64,000 bases of DNA, taken from the NCBI GenBank assembly GCA_022829145.1, contig CM040745.1, positions 22,350,906-22,414,905 on the forward strand. Reading direction: 5' to 3'. Position 1 is the stretch's first letter. Every line of letters starts with the position of its first letter. The position numbers and the translations under genes were made by a program. The DNA comes from Albula goreensis (taxonomy: Eukaryota; Chordata; Actinopteri; Albuliformes; Albulidae). This document shows, piece by piece, positions 13,444 to 26,124 of this stretch. The notes below the pieces were generated by a model. It did no database searches and had not been told where the DNA came from. It saw only the letters and a list, made by a program, of their open reading frames with translations.

Positions 13444-13796
13444 TAGTTCTGCATTATAAACCTTAGTAAGGACTGCCACCGTTTATGATAATGTAAAATT
13501 TTGCACATGTAGAAAGATTTATGACATCTGCAGATTGTTGGCTCTTTGTCATGACTCCTCAGAGACTATATGATTTCTGCTGTTTTGGCACTTTTGGTTG
13601 AATGATGCTGTTGTCAGGGAAACACACTGAAGCCAAGCTCATTTATGTCAAGACGCATAGTGAGGATTCCTCACAGAAATTACTCTTATTAATATGCTTG
13701 TATGTCCATCATTACTTTATCTGAGCCTAAAGTTAAATTTGCCATCTCTAATGAACCTTAAGAACTTTAAATCCAAAGCACACAAACAATTGAAAT

Positions 13797-13798
<2 letters not shown>

Positions 13799-13852
<54 letters not shown>
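13799..13852. repeat. (GT)n microsatellite
   Basis: About 27 uninterrupted GT units. Confidence 0.95.
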
Positions 13853-13853
<1 letters not shown>

Positions 13854-15395
13854 TGTGGTAGTATTTGTAGTAGCAATTAACATGCAGTGAGGTGAAATTA
13901 ATACATTTTTCACACAGAATTCCAGCAAAAATATTTTGTTTCAGCTGAAACATATAAAAGATGAGAAAGTGAAACCACAAGTATCATTACAGAAAAAAAT
14001 ATTCTTTCTAATATGTAAATTTTAATCCCAGTATTAACACTGTCAATGTGATTTTTACATTGCAGAGGATTAACACTCAGAAATATACATTCGTTTTGTT
14101 AATGTATGGAATATTCAGGATTTTTGCAGAACAAGGGTTTCTAATGTGATTTATATCTATCCCATTATTTGAGTAGCCACTGAAAAACACCACAAAGAAA
14201 ACCCTCACATATGGAGTAACCCTTAGAAAAGAAAAGACGTTGGATTATTCTTGGTGTGAAGTTTCTACTGTATTAAAGAATTTAGGCTGCTTGGCTGTGC
14301 ACTACAGTGCTGTGCCAAAATTCATGATAAGCCACAAGCCTCTCTTTATCACATGTATATACTGTAAAGTATGTACTTGCAATATTTTCCACAGGAGGCA
14401 TTTAATACTTTAAACTATTTTATAATCACAATCACCTTTATCATACCATTTTTGCAAGAATATCTTCACTTTTGTTTATCATTTCTTTCGCTCCATTTCC
14501 TTCAATAAAAGGAACCGGTTTTCAAATTTCATCTCTATCCTATGTGTAATTATGGCACACTATACGATGGAGTGGTTTGCAGACGCTCAGTGTGGAGGAT
14601 GTGATCATGGTGATTTCATGGTGATCCTGCACCTGTGACCATTAGCAGGCCAACCTGGGGAAAACTGCAGTAATTATGGGTGAATCGGAATGTCACAACT
14701 GCCACGTTTTAGAAGAGGCCTTCAGTCTCCAAAGGATCTCCAAAGATGCTTGTACCCATGGGCCTTATAGGACCTAGATCCATCCTTGCTCAGAAGAACT
14801 TACATTTGATTATCCGGTCATCCAAATTAAACAACTTAAACCCATCTTTGTGACAACACGGTTAATTACACATCAGGACCACATGTTATCAGGACCAGTC
14901 TGATGTTTTTGCACAGCTGTCTGCAGATCTGTTTGATAATAATTTTATTCATTATTATCATCACATGTTCTGAAGCATGTAGTGCAGTCACTAACCCTTC
15001 AAAATGCCATTCAAATAAAAGGAATACAATACAGGTGCATTGTAGTATGTTTATGGGATCTCTACTTAAGACCACACTGTCATTAGTTTACCGTAATTTC
15101 CTGCCTTGTGATATTTTTTACAGTGTGATGTAAGATAAATTAATCTGTTTGTTGCTCATACATGGAGCAATGCACCTGTGTGGTGAGAACAGGGCAACAA
15201 AGAATGGGGCATTCAGGATAGAAGAGCGTCTTAAAAAGATGTGCATTTACTAAAGGGGAAATGCTTTTGGCTAGCCATGCTGAGGAGCTCTTTCTACAGT
15301 ACACAGCTAATGACGTGAATTTGAAGGTGATTCAGTATGACCATCTCTTTGGAGGGAAATTAAACATTGCCTCTGTGTTCATAAAACACACATAC

Positions 15396-15419
15396 ACTCT
15401 CTCTCTGTCTCTCTCTCTT

Positions 15420-15498
<79 letters not shown>

Positions 15499-15511
15499 GA
15501 CACACACACAA
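15396..15511. repeat. (CT)n followed by (CA)n compound microsatellite
   Basis: CT units with minor interruptions to about 15484, then CA units to about 15511. The open frame across it is only the repeat in translation. Confidence 0.95.
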
Positions 15512-18500
15512 ACAGAATTTCCTCCGGAGTGATTGCTCTAAAGACTGTATTCCATCTGTGTTAATGCATTCTCTGCTGAGGTGTTTGCTGTGCCTTTATG
15601 ACAAACAGTCAGAGGATAGGACACTCTGTTTATTAACAACCATCCATTTGTTAAAGCATATGAAATGAGGGGTCATGGATTCTTTGATGGGATGCAGGCT
15701 GGGCTTGGCCCACCCCAATCCATGCTGCAGTGGTCCTCTGTGTGGGAGCTATCACAGGTGACTTGTGCAAAAAAATACACATGCAGAACCAGTTAAGAGT
15801 ATTAATCCTCAGAGTGACAGCCATAAGAGATGCTTGAGAGGGGCTGACACTATGGCCACTGCTGGATTTGAGTCAGAAGCTTAGTGAAGCCTCAGACCCT
15901 GGACCCTCTCTACCATCAGCCAACTGCAAGCAGGCACAGGAGGAGTCAGAGCTGCCTCCGATAATGCTCATTTATCCTGTAGTGCTGTTTGCTCATTGTG
16001 GAAATTTGATAGCAAGATTCATAAATTGACCTTGTGTGGGATATGGGGTTCCTTGTGGGAGCTGATTGATACTGCTTTGTCCATGAGGAAGCAGTAGGAC
16101 TCTGCTTTATTGTACAGCCTCAGTAGCTATGCCAGCCTCCAAGCATGGCTTCATCTCTGACTACAAGGGACAAATTAGCAATGACCTTGCTTTTACAACA
16201 TTATATCATCAGAAATCTTAAAAGAAAAAAAGTTACATGCTGTAGAGTTTACAAATATTTTTGACAAGTTATTTACACATTAAAAGTTTAAAGCAAAAGA
16301 CCCAATACTAATTTATTTACACATTTGCACATGGTTATTGGAAACTACTTACTCTTTTCTAGTTAACATAAAAATGTAATTTCAGACATTATTTTATATT
16401 ATTTGGAATTTTGAAAATTTCTAAAAAAAAAAAAAAATACTGAGCCTTGGATGCACAATGCAACCATAAATTCCAAGGAAATAAAACACATCTATTCATT
16501 CCTCTATGCACCTTCTGCACTGTTGCCAGGCTAGCTTGCAGGTAATGTACCATGCTATGATAAAAGATGTTTATAGAAGCAAGTTTGCCTATATCAAAAT
16601 GCAATGATTCACAATAAATTGTGCAAAGCTCACTGTCTACCAAAAGATACATGTTGAGCTATTGATAGTGGTGTGGGGGATGAAACACTGTATCACAACA
16701 GCGCACATTTTAGATGACTGTACTTATTTGTATATGTCCTCTCATGAGGTGAAATAAATAACAATATAAATACTGCATAACTTGTACATATGTTAGAAAA
16801 TAAATACATAACCTTGGAATAAATACAAAGAAGTTTAGTCTCACATTGTTATGAATTTGTCTTGACAGCTAAAGAATTGGCTTATTCAACATATTTAATA
16901 GTGCTGATGTTTCTTATTAAGTTTTGAGTTCAGTGTTTGGAAAAACTATAATTCATACCATTTATCACTTCTAAAACTCATTTTGGCATGCTCATGATTT
17001 TCTGGGTCAGCTTCATTGTGTATCAAACCACTACTTTTAACAGAGAAGTAAAATAGGTTTGCCAATTAATTGAGAATGGATAGGCATTCACACCAGCCAT
17101 TCATCTGATTAAGACTTATGTGACAGATTATTCATATCCTGAGCCTCACTTGTATGAAAAAACAGAATAACTGTCACAAGATATGATAGATTATCATACT
17201 GTGCCTGTGTAAACAGTCCAAAAACCATGCTAGAACTTGAGGTTTGTTTAATGATATAATCTGTTTCTTCCAAGATACTCTTGTTTTCATCATGGCTAGT
17301 ATTGTGTTAGAATAAAACACACTGACCTCAATCTGACATTTAACATGATGGTAACCAGAAGTATAATTTCATGTTTAGGCTGAGAAAAACCACCTTTGTA
17401 TCAATTTATTTGTTTGCAATGTTGTAAAACACAGACACACAGAAAGGGCATTTTGCATGGTTTTGACTGTACAATGTGTGTTAGGGCTAGGAGTGGGGGG
17501 TGGGGTTATGATTTAACAGAAGAAATCCATGAAGATAAAGGAAACAGCAGAGCAGATGGGAGCCTTGCAGGCCTCAGAGCTCTCACTGAATCACTGTTCT
17601 GGTCTGAAGTTCCCTCAGCTTTGCTCAGAGGGAGTCTCTGTCACCCAGAGTGTGTGAGGGGAAGCTGATTCAGAGAGACTTCTTCAGGAGAGGGACCATC
17701 TTACACATGTATTTAAAGAATGTTTTTCACAGAACTGTACACTGCAAGTACATACAACTGTATTTATTTTCCCTGAGAATGAAAACATTTTCTGCATATT
17801 TTCTCTGGAATATGGAATATTTTGATTTTAGTCTTGTAATATGCAGTTATGCATGAACATGTATGTTTGACCTGTGGATATATATTCCAGTAAGAGGAGC
17901 AACTAATAACAAAAATTACCACTGACTTATACTATTTTGCTTTCCATAATCAATTTCAAAACATGCTACTCATTCACTGGTATTTGATACTGATATTTGA
18001 TTACATATTTTTAGTGCATTTAATGACGGAATATATAAAGTAAGATATCAAGAACTCAAGTTTCTAATCTCTATCCCCAGTGATTTGCATTCACCCAAGA
18101 CACTGAGTGCCTCAACAGTGTGACCGCTTGAAGGCACAGTAATACCTCTCCAATCTCTCCAGAGAGAAATAACACTCATTTCCTGATCATCTAATTAGCT
18201 CTAGTGAACATTTAGAAACAGTCAGCACTTGAAGGATGTATAATAGCAGGTCAAAGTACTAAACAGTTTAGATCTTGTGAAGAATCTCTCTACATGATGC
18301 AGCCAGCAAATGTTATTTCCGTTTCTTCTAAAAGGAAAAAGAAATGTAACGGGAGCTGGAATCAGATATCAGAGCCCACAGCTTCTCTTATCAGCGGCTA
18401 ACCCCCTGGGCCTGCAATCGGCAATTCCATCTCACATACTCCTTCATTATTATCAATCTTTGAAGACCACACTGTTATCATTAAAATGAAAGAGCAGGAC

Positions 18501-20429
18501 AAAATATATCAAATGTATGCTTTAATGAAAGTGCATGTGAGTGCAAATGAATGTGGTTGTATGTTGTGTATTTGGGTCTTTTATGTTACCTTCAGAAATT
18601 TTTTAGTGATGAATCTATGAATTCCCAAAGACAGGAAGGAAAATGTCTTAGAAAATAAGTTACATGAACATTCATCGTATACCTTAAGATTTTTTTTCAA
18701 TACTGAATGTCAAAAACAATCACTCATGCTTCTAGGGTTAATTATGCCATGAGATTGTGATAGGTGATAGATGCTTCATGTTGTAGAAATCAAGGGCTCA
18801 CAATAACACAATACGTAGTACCATTACATAACAAAACAAAGAAAAACTAAATGTAAAAATTAAACCAAAGAAATAACATGACCTGACCCCAAACAAATTC
18901 TAATTACAAATGACAGATGTAATTATGAAGTTCATTTATGGTTCGGATATTATGGTTCATATATTTACGGAGATTAATGATAGAATATTAGGGTTTTTAT
19001 TTTCTACTTTTGCAATATTCATAGAATATATACATGCTGAAGGCTTTAATCTAGGATTCTTGGTGTATTTCTTATGAAATGCAATTACCTTGCTGTAAGC
19101 CACATAATTAAATTGGTAAGTGGTATACACTGTAAAATCTCCGTGTGTAAAGGTGCCGTAATTCACTGGCAGTAGTATCACCAATAAAGTACCATGTATT
19201 TACAGTATTTGTACAGCATTGCACTGGCGGCAGTAAGTTACTAGTAAAGTACTGTAAATTAACAAGGAATGGCTGTAAAATAAATGCAGTGATATACTGA
19301 TTAGTATTAATCTTTTCCCTCATGATTATTAGCATGCAAGGGGCAATTTCATATTTCTTCCCCTGGACAAATGCAAAAAATCAACCTTTTTTCCAATGTA
19401 CAGAAGCAATGGCACATAATATGCATGGAAGAGGTAACAGGGCTGCTTTAAAAGTTTGCTTTCAAACTGATGTCATTATTTATTGGTTTTAGCTGCAAGG
19501 GAGCCCATTATTGAAAGCATTGACTGCAAAAGAAAAGAAGGTCAGGCAAATTTTTCCATTAGAGATTGTGAGGCCATGGTTGCAGTCCGGAAGCTTTTAG
19601 AGAGCAGAGGTCCTTTCTTCATGAAACAATGTGCTTTGCCTCAAAGCCACAAAATTCACTCTCACACAAGCACACGCTATGCTGCAGCAACCAAAGGACA
19701 TACTTAGAATCTGTTTTAAGGGCACTTTTCATCATCACTTCCATTCCTTTTCCAGAAGCCTCAGTGTGACCTCGGGATAAAACATGGCCTCATATTGGAA
19801 TGATGTTGTAAAGCGCTCCTCATTGTAAAGAGCACACACTGAATGCGCAATTGAAAAGCAGAGCCCATGTGTGAAATAATGAGAAGAGGCAGTTGATCAT
19901 CCCAACATCTGTCCCAGGTCAAGACGTTTTGTGAAACATTCTGTAGCCAAAGCCGCTCTTAGTTTATGGCTCACAAATGAAGTACCAATTGGTTATTTTT
20001 GGAGGAAAGATTACCCAAGCCACCTCTTTTGTAAACCTCTAACCTTTGACGTGCACTATCAGCAATGTTTTCCTGGCCATCCCCATGTTGCACCCCGCCA
20101 ACCAGTCGATAAAGAGATATTTAATTAACCATGTTCCCAATGGCCCCTTCTGCTCAATTTGAGGCTGAGGGTGACAGACAAAGTTAAGCTCATTGATTCA
20201 GGAAGTGCTTTATTTCAGTAAACACCACTAAAGTCATAACACTTCAGTCTCCTCCCATTGTCCCAATCATCTCCTTCCCTGTTATTGTCAGCCAGACTTT
20301 AACCTCCTCTCCAACATAACTTCTGTCTGCATTCCATCAAATCCCACTCACCACTGTCCACTCTTACATGTACTTTCAAATCACTATGTTCGACTTCTCT
20401 TCTCATTTCTCTTTCTCTCCTTCACGCCC

Positions 20430-20540
20430 TTCTGGACCAATTAGGTTGTGGAGATGATGAGATGGTGATGTAGCCTTGCCTCACCCCCTACCTCCCCTGC
20501 CTCCTCCCTCTCCCCAAGCACCCCCTCCCCTTTTACCCAT
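20430..20540 (+). repeat. C-rich tract
   Basis: Repeated CCTCCC/CCCC blocks on the + strand (CACCCCCTACCTCCCCTGCC and following), about 1.3 kb upstream of the first CpG-rich block. No gene is seen here. Confidence 0.5.
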
Positions 20541-21789
20541 GGTCAGGAGCATGGTCACCTTGCTGGGGGCGATGAGTTAGTTTACTTATAGGACTGGGTC
20601 TCCCACTCTGTCCCTCAGTGTACCCATAGTCTTCCATCTTTCTTTGGTCCTACCTCAACCTCAGGAACTTTCCCTTTGACAGGTAAGACTCACTTTGTGT
20701 GACTTTGGCCCCTCCCATGATGCTGTGCTATTTTTCTTCACATTGGCAGGGAATGAAAACTCGTTTTTTTATAAAAATGGCAGACATGTGAGTGTTTTTT
20801 TTTGAGGTAAACTTCTATCTGCATTGGCATTGTGTAGGCTCTTGTGATGTGTGCTTGCTATTCACATTTATTTCCCATTTGAGATACTGAATTAGTATGG
20901 GTGGTGTGGTCCCTATTTGCAATGAAGTGTGTGTAGGTTGACGCATATGTATGTATGTGTTTGAGAGAAAGAACGAGCAAGAGAGGCCCAGAACAGCCTT
21001 GGGTTAAAGAGAAATCTGTATTCATTCGTAAATGCCTTGCAAAGTTCAAGTTTGTTCTTCTTTGGCAGCAACCACTCTGCATCTGAAGGTGGTCCAAAAT
21101 GCTTGTTTGAATTTCAAATAGATTGCTACTGACTGTGTTTCTACTGTGCTTTTACAGTTTAATATGATAATATTTAATGCTCTATTTGTCTTATTTTCCC
21201 AAAGGGACTTTGATAGTTATGTGTGTTTGTCAGTCTAGTTTTTGGTTTACACTATTAATGTGACACATAAAGACAGTATCATATTAACCTTAAAGAATTA
21301 TGAACAACTAATAAGTTATGAATTAAGAAGAGAAGGCCTTTCCAACCCATTTTATTAAGGCCCAATTTGTCTAAGATGAAAGGCACAGGGCATTTTTGAT
21401 GATTAAAATCAATCAGTGCAGCTGCATTGTCTGTAAGCCCCCACCCCCAAATACATGCACCATTGTCCTGCAGTTGTTCAGGCACAAAGGTTGTTGATTA
21501 ATTCCCATTTCAGCCCTCCATCTGACATTCTAATGGATTTGCTGTGAGGCTGATAATCCTGGTAGGATGTCAGTGCAGCTCCTGGTAATTCCCCACACCA
21601 TCAGATTAAAAGGTTGGCAGAGCATGTTTATGGGTAGGAGTTATAGCCATGTTGAGATGTACCCCCTACTTCCCCTTCCACCCTTCAGAAGCTGGGCTGC
21701 CAACCCCTGCATCCCTCTCCCCAAGACCCCCACCCCACCTCCCTGCCCTCAGTGTCTGAGTCATGGGTCTTGTAAGTCTGGGTAAAGGG

Positions 21790-22325
21790 GGCACAGCGCT
21801 GTATGGGGTCGCTCATGTCGCACTGTCAAATATAGAGGAACTGCAGAAGATTTTTGAGGGGAGCGAAGCAGACCCATGGGGTGAACTGGTCAGCAAGGAA
21901 CCGGCATCCGCAGTGACGGGGGGTGGCTTTGCTGACGTGTCGCCCATCGGAAGCATGGAGACGACAGTGTTTCTGGGGTGTGCAGCCTGTCTGCCCCCGG
22001 GGGCCACTCGATCTGCACTGGGACGCCTTCGCCCCGCAATAATACGACCCACTTTTTAAAAAGATGACAAAAACATCCACATCAAGGCAGCCCACCGCAA
22101 CAAAATTCGGATTTAGGGGATTTCTTGGTTTTTTTTTTGCTATTCCGTGAGAGGTCACATGTTCATATGCCTGGTCCACATGACCAAGACCCACAGCCAA
22201 TCAGGTACCCGCATTCTGTCTGGGCTGAGTGAAAGGAGAGGGAAAAAAATAATTTTCCTTCTGCGTTTTTTTTAATCTTTAGCGATCGTCGAAAGTGGTG
22301 GCCATCTGGTTGAAGCTGCACAAAG
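21790..22325 (+). promoter_or_regulatory. CpG-rich block with CCAAT box, possible pcbp3 promoter and first noncoding exon
   Basis: CpG dinucleotides are much denser here than in the surrounding AT-rich DNA. An NF-Y-like AGCCAATCAG box (CCAAT at 22197-22201) is followed about 125 nt later by a donor-like site CAAAG|GTAAAG at 22326. A transcript starting around 22250 would give a short noncoding exon that can splice to the pcbp3 leader acceptor at 35209. Linkage to pcbp3 is inferred from strand and position only. Confidence 0.42.
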
Positions 22326-23699
22326 GTAAAGCCTTTTTTAAATCAATCAAATCTGCTTTTCTGGTATACTGTTTGTTTTTATGGACAAATGTAGGCATTA
22401 TAATGTCACTTATCGAATACTAATGGTAGACGATATATTTTTAATTACTAGCTTTATCAGTGTAGATCAAGGAGTCACAAGAGGTGATGACTTTTATAGC
22501 AGAACATAGGGAATCTCTTGTCCCAGCATTGGAACTGACATCACATTGGTCAGCGTTGACTGACTTAATGTGAACGATAATCATATGTGCTTTAACATGG
22601 ATTCCTAGTGTTGACAACGAATGCTATACAAATGTCTTCCGGGTGTCTGCGTGTCACAATTGATAAAGAATAAGGTGAATGGAACAATCTGAAGGCATCG
22701 GTAACTATCAAAGATTTTTTGTAACTCTTGGTTTCTGAAACATAAAACGAATACAGGAATAGTATATTATGATTGCTAATCCATGAGTAAGTTTTGATCT
22801 AGCATATATGCTAGCATTAGTCAAAGACTAATGTCGTGAACGATGCACGAGTATGCTTTTGCTCCCTTGAGAATATGGGTTTCAACTGTGGTGCTATTCT
22901 ACTACTTCACTACTTGAAAACATGTATGTGGAAGTAAATTGTGTTATTACACAGGAGTGTCAGTATTTAGTTATTTTGTGCTAGGCAGTATGGTATCTGT
23001 TTTTTGACTCATGGGTCCGCTTTAGTCTCATTGCTGACCTTGATAGACATTTTAAACATCATTGGATCTATATCTCTCCCATAATTAACGACAGAGTAGA
23101 ATGAAGTCATCTTCATCATCGTTATTTCAATTATTGTCAAACTTTCATTATCTGCCATGATGAGTCGTTTGGTATAAGGTCTAAACTAGTGATGTGGCGA
23201 GGTTATTCAGTGGTGGCCTCAATGTTAGATTCATATTTGTGAAATGATCAAACGCATCTACACAAATTACAACAAAAGCAGTTTTTTGAAAAATTGCTAA
23301 ATATTTGAAATACATAATAGAAAGTAACACAAAGATTTTTGTGCAAGCCACATTCAAGAAAATGGAGTAATATTCAATCATACAGATGTGAGAGTGAATT
23401 ATCAGGAAAATGTTTAAAAAATGAAAAAAAAATACAAATGAAATGATGTTTTGATAGTTAAGATAATGTTGCTGATATTTCCGGTGGGATTAAAACCTGT
23501 TAAATATTGCTTTTTAAGCTTACAGGGAGTTTTGTGATTGATCCTCTCTGCTGTATCTGTATCCAGCAGCAACATTCCTTCATGCTTAAATCAATCATTG
23601 TAGTAGCAGACACTCTTATGTCGATGATAGCAAATGATCTGAATATTCAATCTATGGCTTCTGACTTCATCTGTAATATCAAACATATTTACAAGCCAG
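22326..23699. other. AT-rich DNA between the two CpG-rich blocks
   Basis: No exon or repeat is supported. If the CpG-rich blocks are alternative first exons, this is intron. Confidence 0.45.
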
Positions 23700-24290
23700 T
23701 GGACGTGGGTATGAAAGGACCCTTGTTGTGAAGGTTGCGGTGAGGCGTGATCTAATGTTTCTCCGTGGGAGGAGTGCGACACGGCATACATGCGTGAAAC
23801 GTGTCCTGCGCCAGCGATGTCCGCATTGTTCTCCCAGCAGCCTCGGCAGTGCCCTCTTTCGCCATTCGTGTTTGCACACACACGGCCGCCATGCTGCACT
23901 CCGGCCATTGCCTCACTGACCATGCTTGCATTCTGGTTTCCCATTTTTTATTTGGCAGAGTTTATTTTTTTTTCTCCGGGGCGGGACGCAGGCCGAACTG
24001 GGGCTTGTTGTTTTCCGCTGGGGCCGGCTTCCCCCCCTCCCCAGCTCCGCCCTGGTGAAATGGGCGGCAAGCAGTGGCCCTGTGCTTTGACTGTAATTTG
24101 GGCTGAGATCTCAGTGAGGACGACTGATTGGGGCTGACAGTTTTAGAACCTGCTGTCAGGCCATGTAGGGAGGGCTCTCTACAGACGCGTGTGCTGTAAC
24201 AAAAGGGTCCTCGGGAGCGGTTCACAGCTATGTGTCCACGGTGCTCCAGACGCGAAGCTCCGCGCGCCCGGTGAGCCCCACGGCTTAGTG
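23700..24290 (+). promoter_or_regulatory. Second CpG-rich block, possible alternative promoter/first exon
   Basis: The block is rich in CpG and GC boxes (GGGGCGGG near 23978, GGGCGG near 24062, CGCGCGCCCG at 24261-24270) and ends in a good donor, CCG|GTGAGC at 24271. It contains CGGCCGCCATGCTG at about 23883. It could be a second first exon for pcbp3 on the + strand. Open frames across it on both strands are a by-product of low stop-codon density and match nothing I recognise. Confidence 0.35.
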
Positions 24291-25412
24291 CTGTATGGGT
24301 CAGGGCCTGGGGCCAGCTCTAATCTGGCAGGGAGCGCATGGAGCAGAAATATTTGGACATCACGCCCAATCTCAGTCGCATACAGTAGATGCAGAGGCAG
24401 TACCCACAAATAAGGTGATGCTTTAGACCGGTTGCCATTAGTGTATAAAAAGTGCATTGACAAACTACGTTGTTACTTGAAAGTAGTGTTTTTTGGTAAA
24501 ACCTAAATCCTATACCACATAGCTTTGATACATTGGTCTCAGATTGCCTTTTAATAGCAATTGAATGGGTCTTTAAATAGTTTTTCAAAATGTCTGACTT
24601 AACCGGTTTGTCTACGCTGTCTTTTGAATACATTAGATAGGACAGAAACATCTGTGACAAATGCAAACAGAGGCCAGGTGTCACGCTGAGCTAAAATGAT
24701 CATTTTTTGGCCCAGTATGTTTCTCAGTATGTTACTTTTCATGACCATAACAGTAAACTAGTAGGTGGTGAAAGCATTAAGTGCATCATTGACAATTAAA
24801 TGTGAGAAAGTGTTGATTTGTGCCTAACTCCATGGGTCTGATACTACTCATCAGTTACCTACACAATCTAATTTAGGGTGCTGCCATTCAATCAATTACC
24901 TGCTGAGACAATATTGTTCATAAGTCTTGTAATCCATCCTGAGTCAGCTTTACATCTGAGGTGGACTCTCTCTTAAAGTCAAATTGCCTTGTATGGTTTT
25001 TACAGGTAATGACAGAATGTGGAAAACAAAGCATCTCACAAAATATGACAGATGCACGCATTGTTACATGCATGATACGATAGTTGTAATGCTCTTTTTA
25101 TATTGGGAATAATGTGAATATCATACTTCCCTCACTTGCGCGACTGGTTTACTGTATTGGTTCCCACACCAAAGTGACAAATCTTTGCTGTAGTATGCAA
25201 TAACTGATAAAAAATGTGACATATATTCTTATGGTGTATCTTACAGTGTGTCACTATACTGACCATTGAAATAAATATAGGCCTTAACGGACTAATTATA
25301 AGACACATGGTTCATAATTAAATTGGCTGTGGATTGTTTTTATGGTACAACCCACTGTGAAAGAAATTCAGTGGTTTGTACCTTTATGATAAATTCTTAC
25401 TGCCCCAACTGG

Positions 25413-25551
<139 letters not shown>

Positions 25552-26000
25552 AAGCTTGTTGACTGACAATGCTGGAGCTCAGTGTGAGGTCATCAGACAG
25601 TGACACTTTTACATAATAATAACATCATATTCATTTATTTTCAAATGTTTACTTAAAATGTATCCTGATGGCACCATGGTAATTCATTTCATTCTTTGCT
25701 TCGGTGTCATTTTAATGGAACTTTGTGTTACAAAAATAGTTTTAAGTAGTGATGTGATGCATCTAATTTTACAAGTCAATGAGGCTCTGTAAATTCCTAG
25801 GGTAAACACATTTCAGTTAAGTTTTATTTTCCTTGCAGGATATACTCATTTCCAGAAAGGGAAAGAAGTAATGATATTGTGTACTTGTGTGTGGCAAATG
25901 TCTTCCTGCATTATCCACAATATATGAGAATAAATGGGACATGAGTTCTATAAATTGGCTCCCTTGAAGTAAACTCATCAGTATTTTTCCTATCCAACTT

Positions 26001-26124
26001 TGTGTGTGTATGTGTCTGTGTGCGTGCATGCGTTTGTACGTGTGCGCGTGGGTGTGTATGTGTGCATGTGTGATCGTGCCTGTATGTGTATGCATGTGAG
26101 TGTCTGTATGTGTGTGTAAGTGTT
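26001..26124. repeat. Degenerate (TG)n tract
   Basis: An old TG repeat broken by A, C and G substitutions (TGTATGTGTCTGTGTGCGTG and similar). No gene is supported here on either strand. Confidence 0.8.

Larger units (their letters stand above)
12063..21789. other. No gene recognised; microsatellites and possible conserved non-coding blocks
   Basis: Apart from the listed microsatellites, two less repetitive stretches stand out: 18280-18480 (mixed composition around GGGAGCTGG and TTATCAGCGGC) and 19480-20130 (homeodomain-like TTTAATTAA and an intact non-repetitive texture). Both look like candidate enhancers, not exons; the 74-codon frame at 19483-19707 matches nothing I know. Confidence 0.4.

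Noticed and set aside
15261..15668. Open frame rich in Leu-Ser
   Set aside because: It is a (CT)n/(CA)n microsatellite in translation.
21763..22200. Overlapping open frames on both strands (98, 79 and 124 codons)
   Set aside because: Frames open on both strands within CpG-rich DNA, which has few stop codons; no protein family is recognisable.
23591..24684. Several 85-121-codon frames on both strands
   Set aside because: Same CpG-island effect; codons and peptides show no domain.
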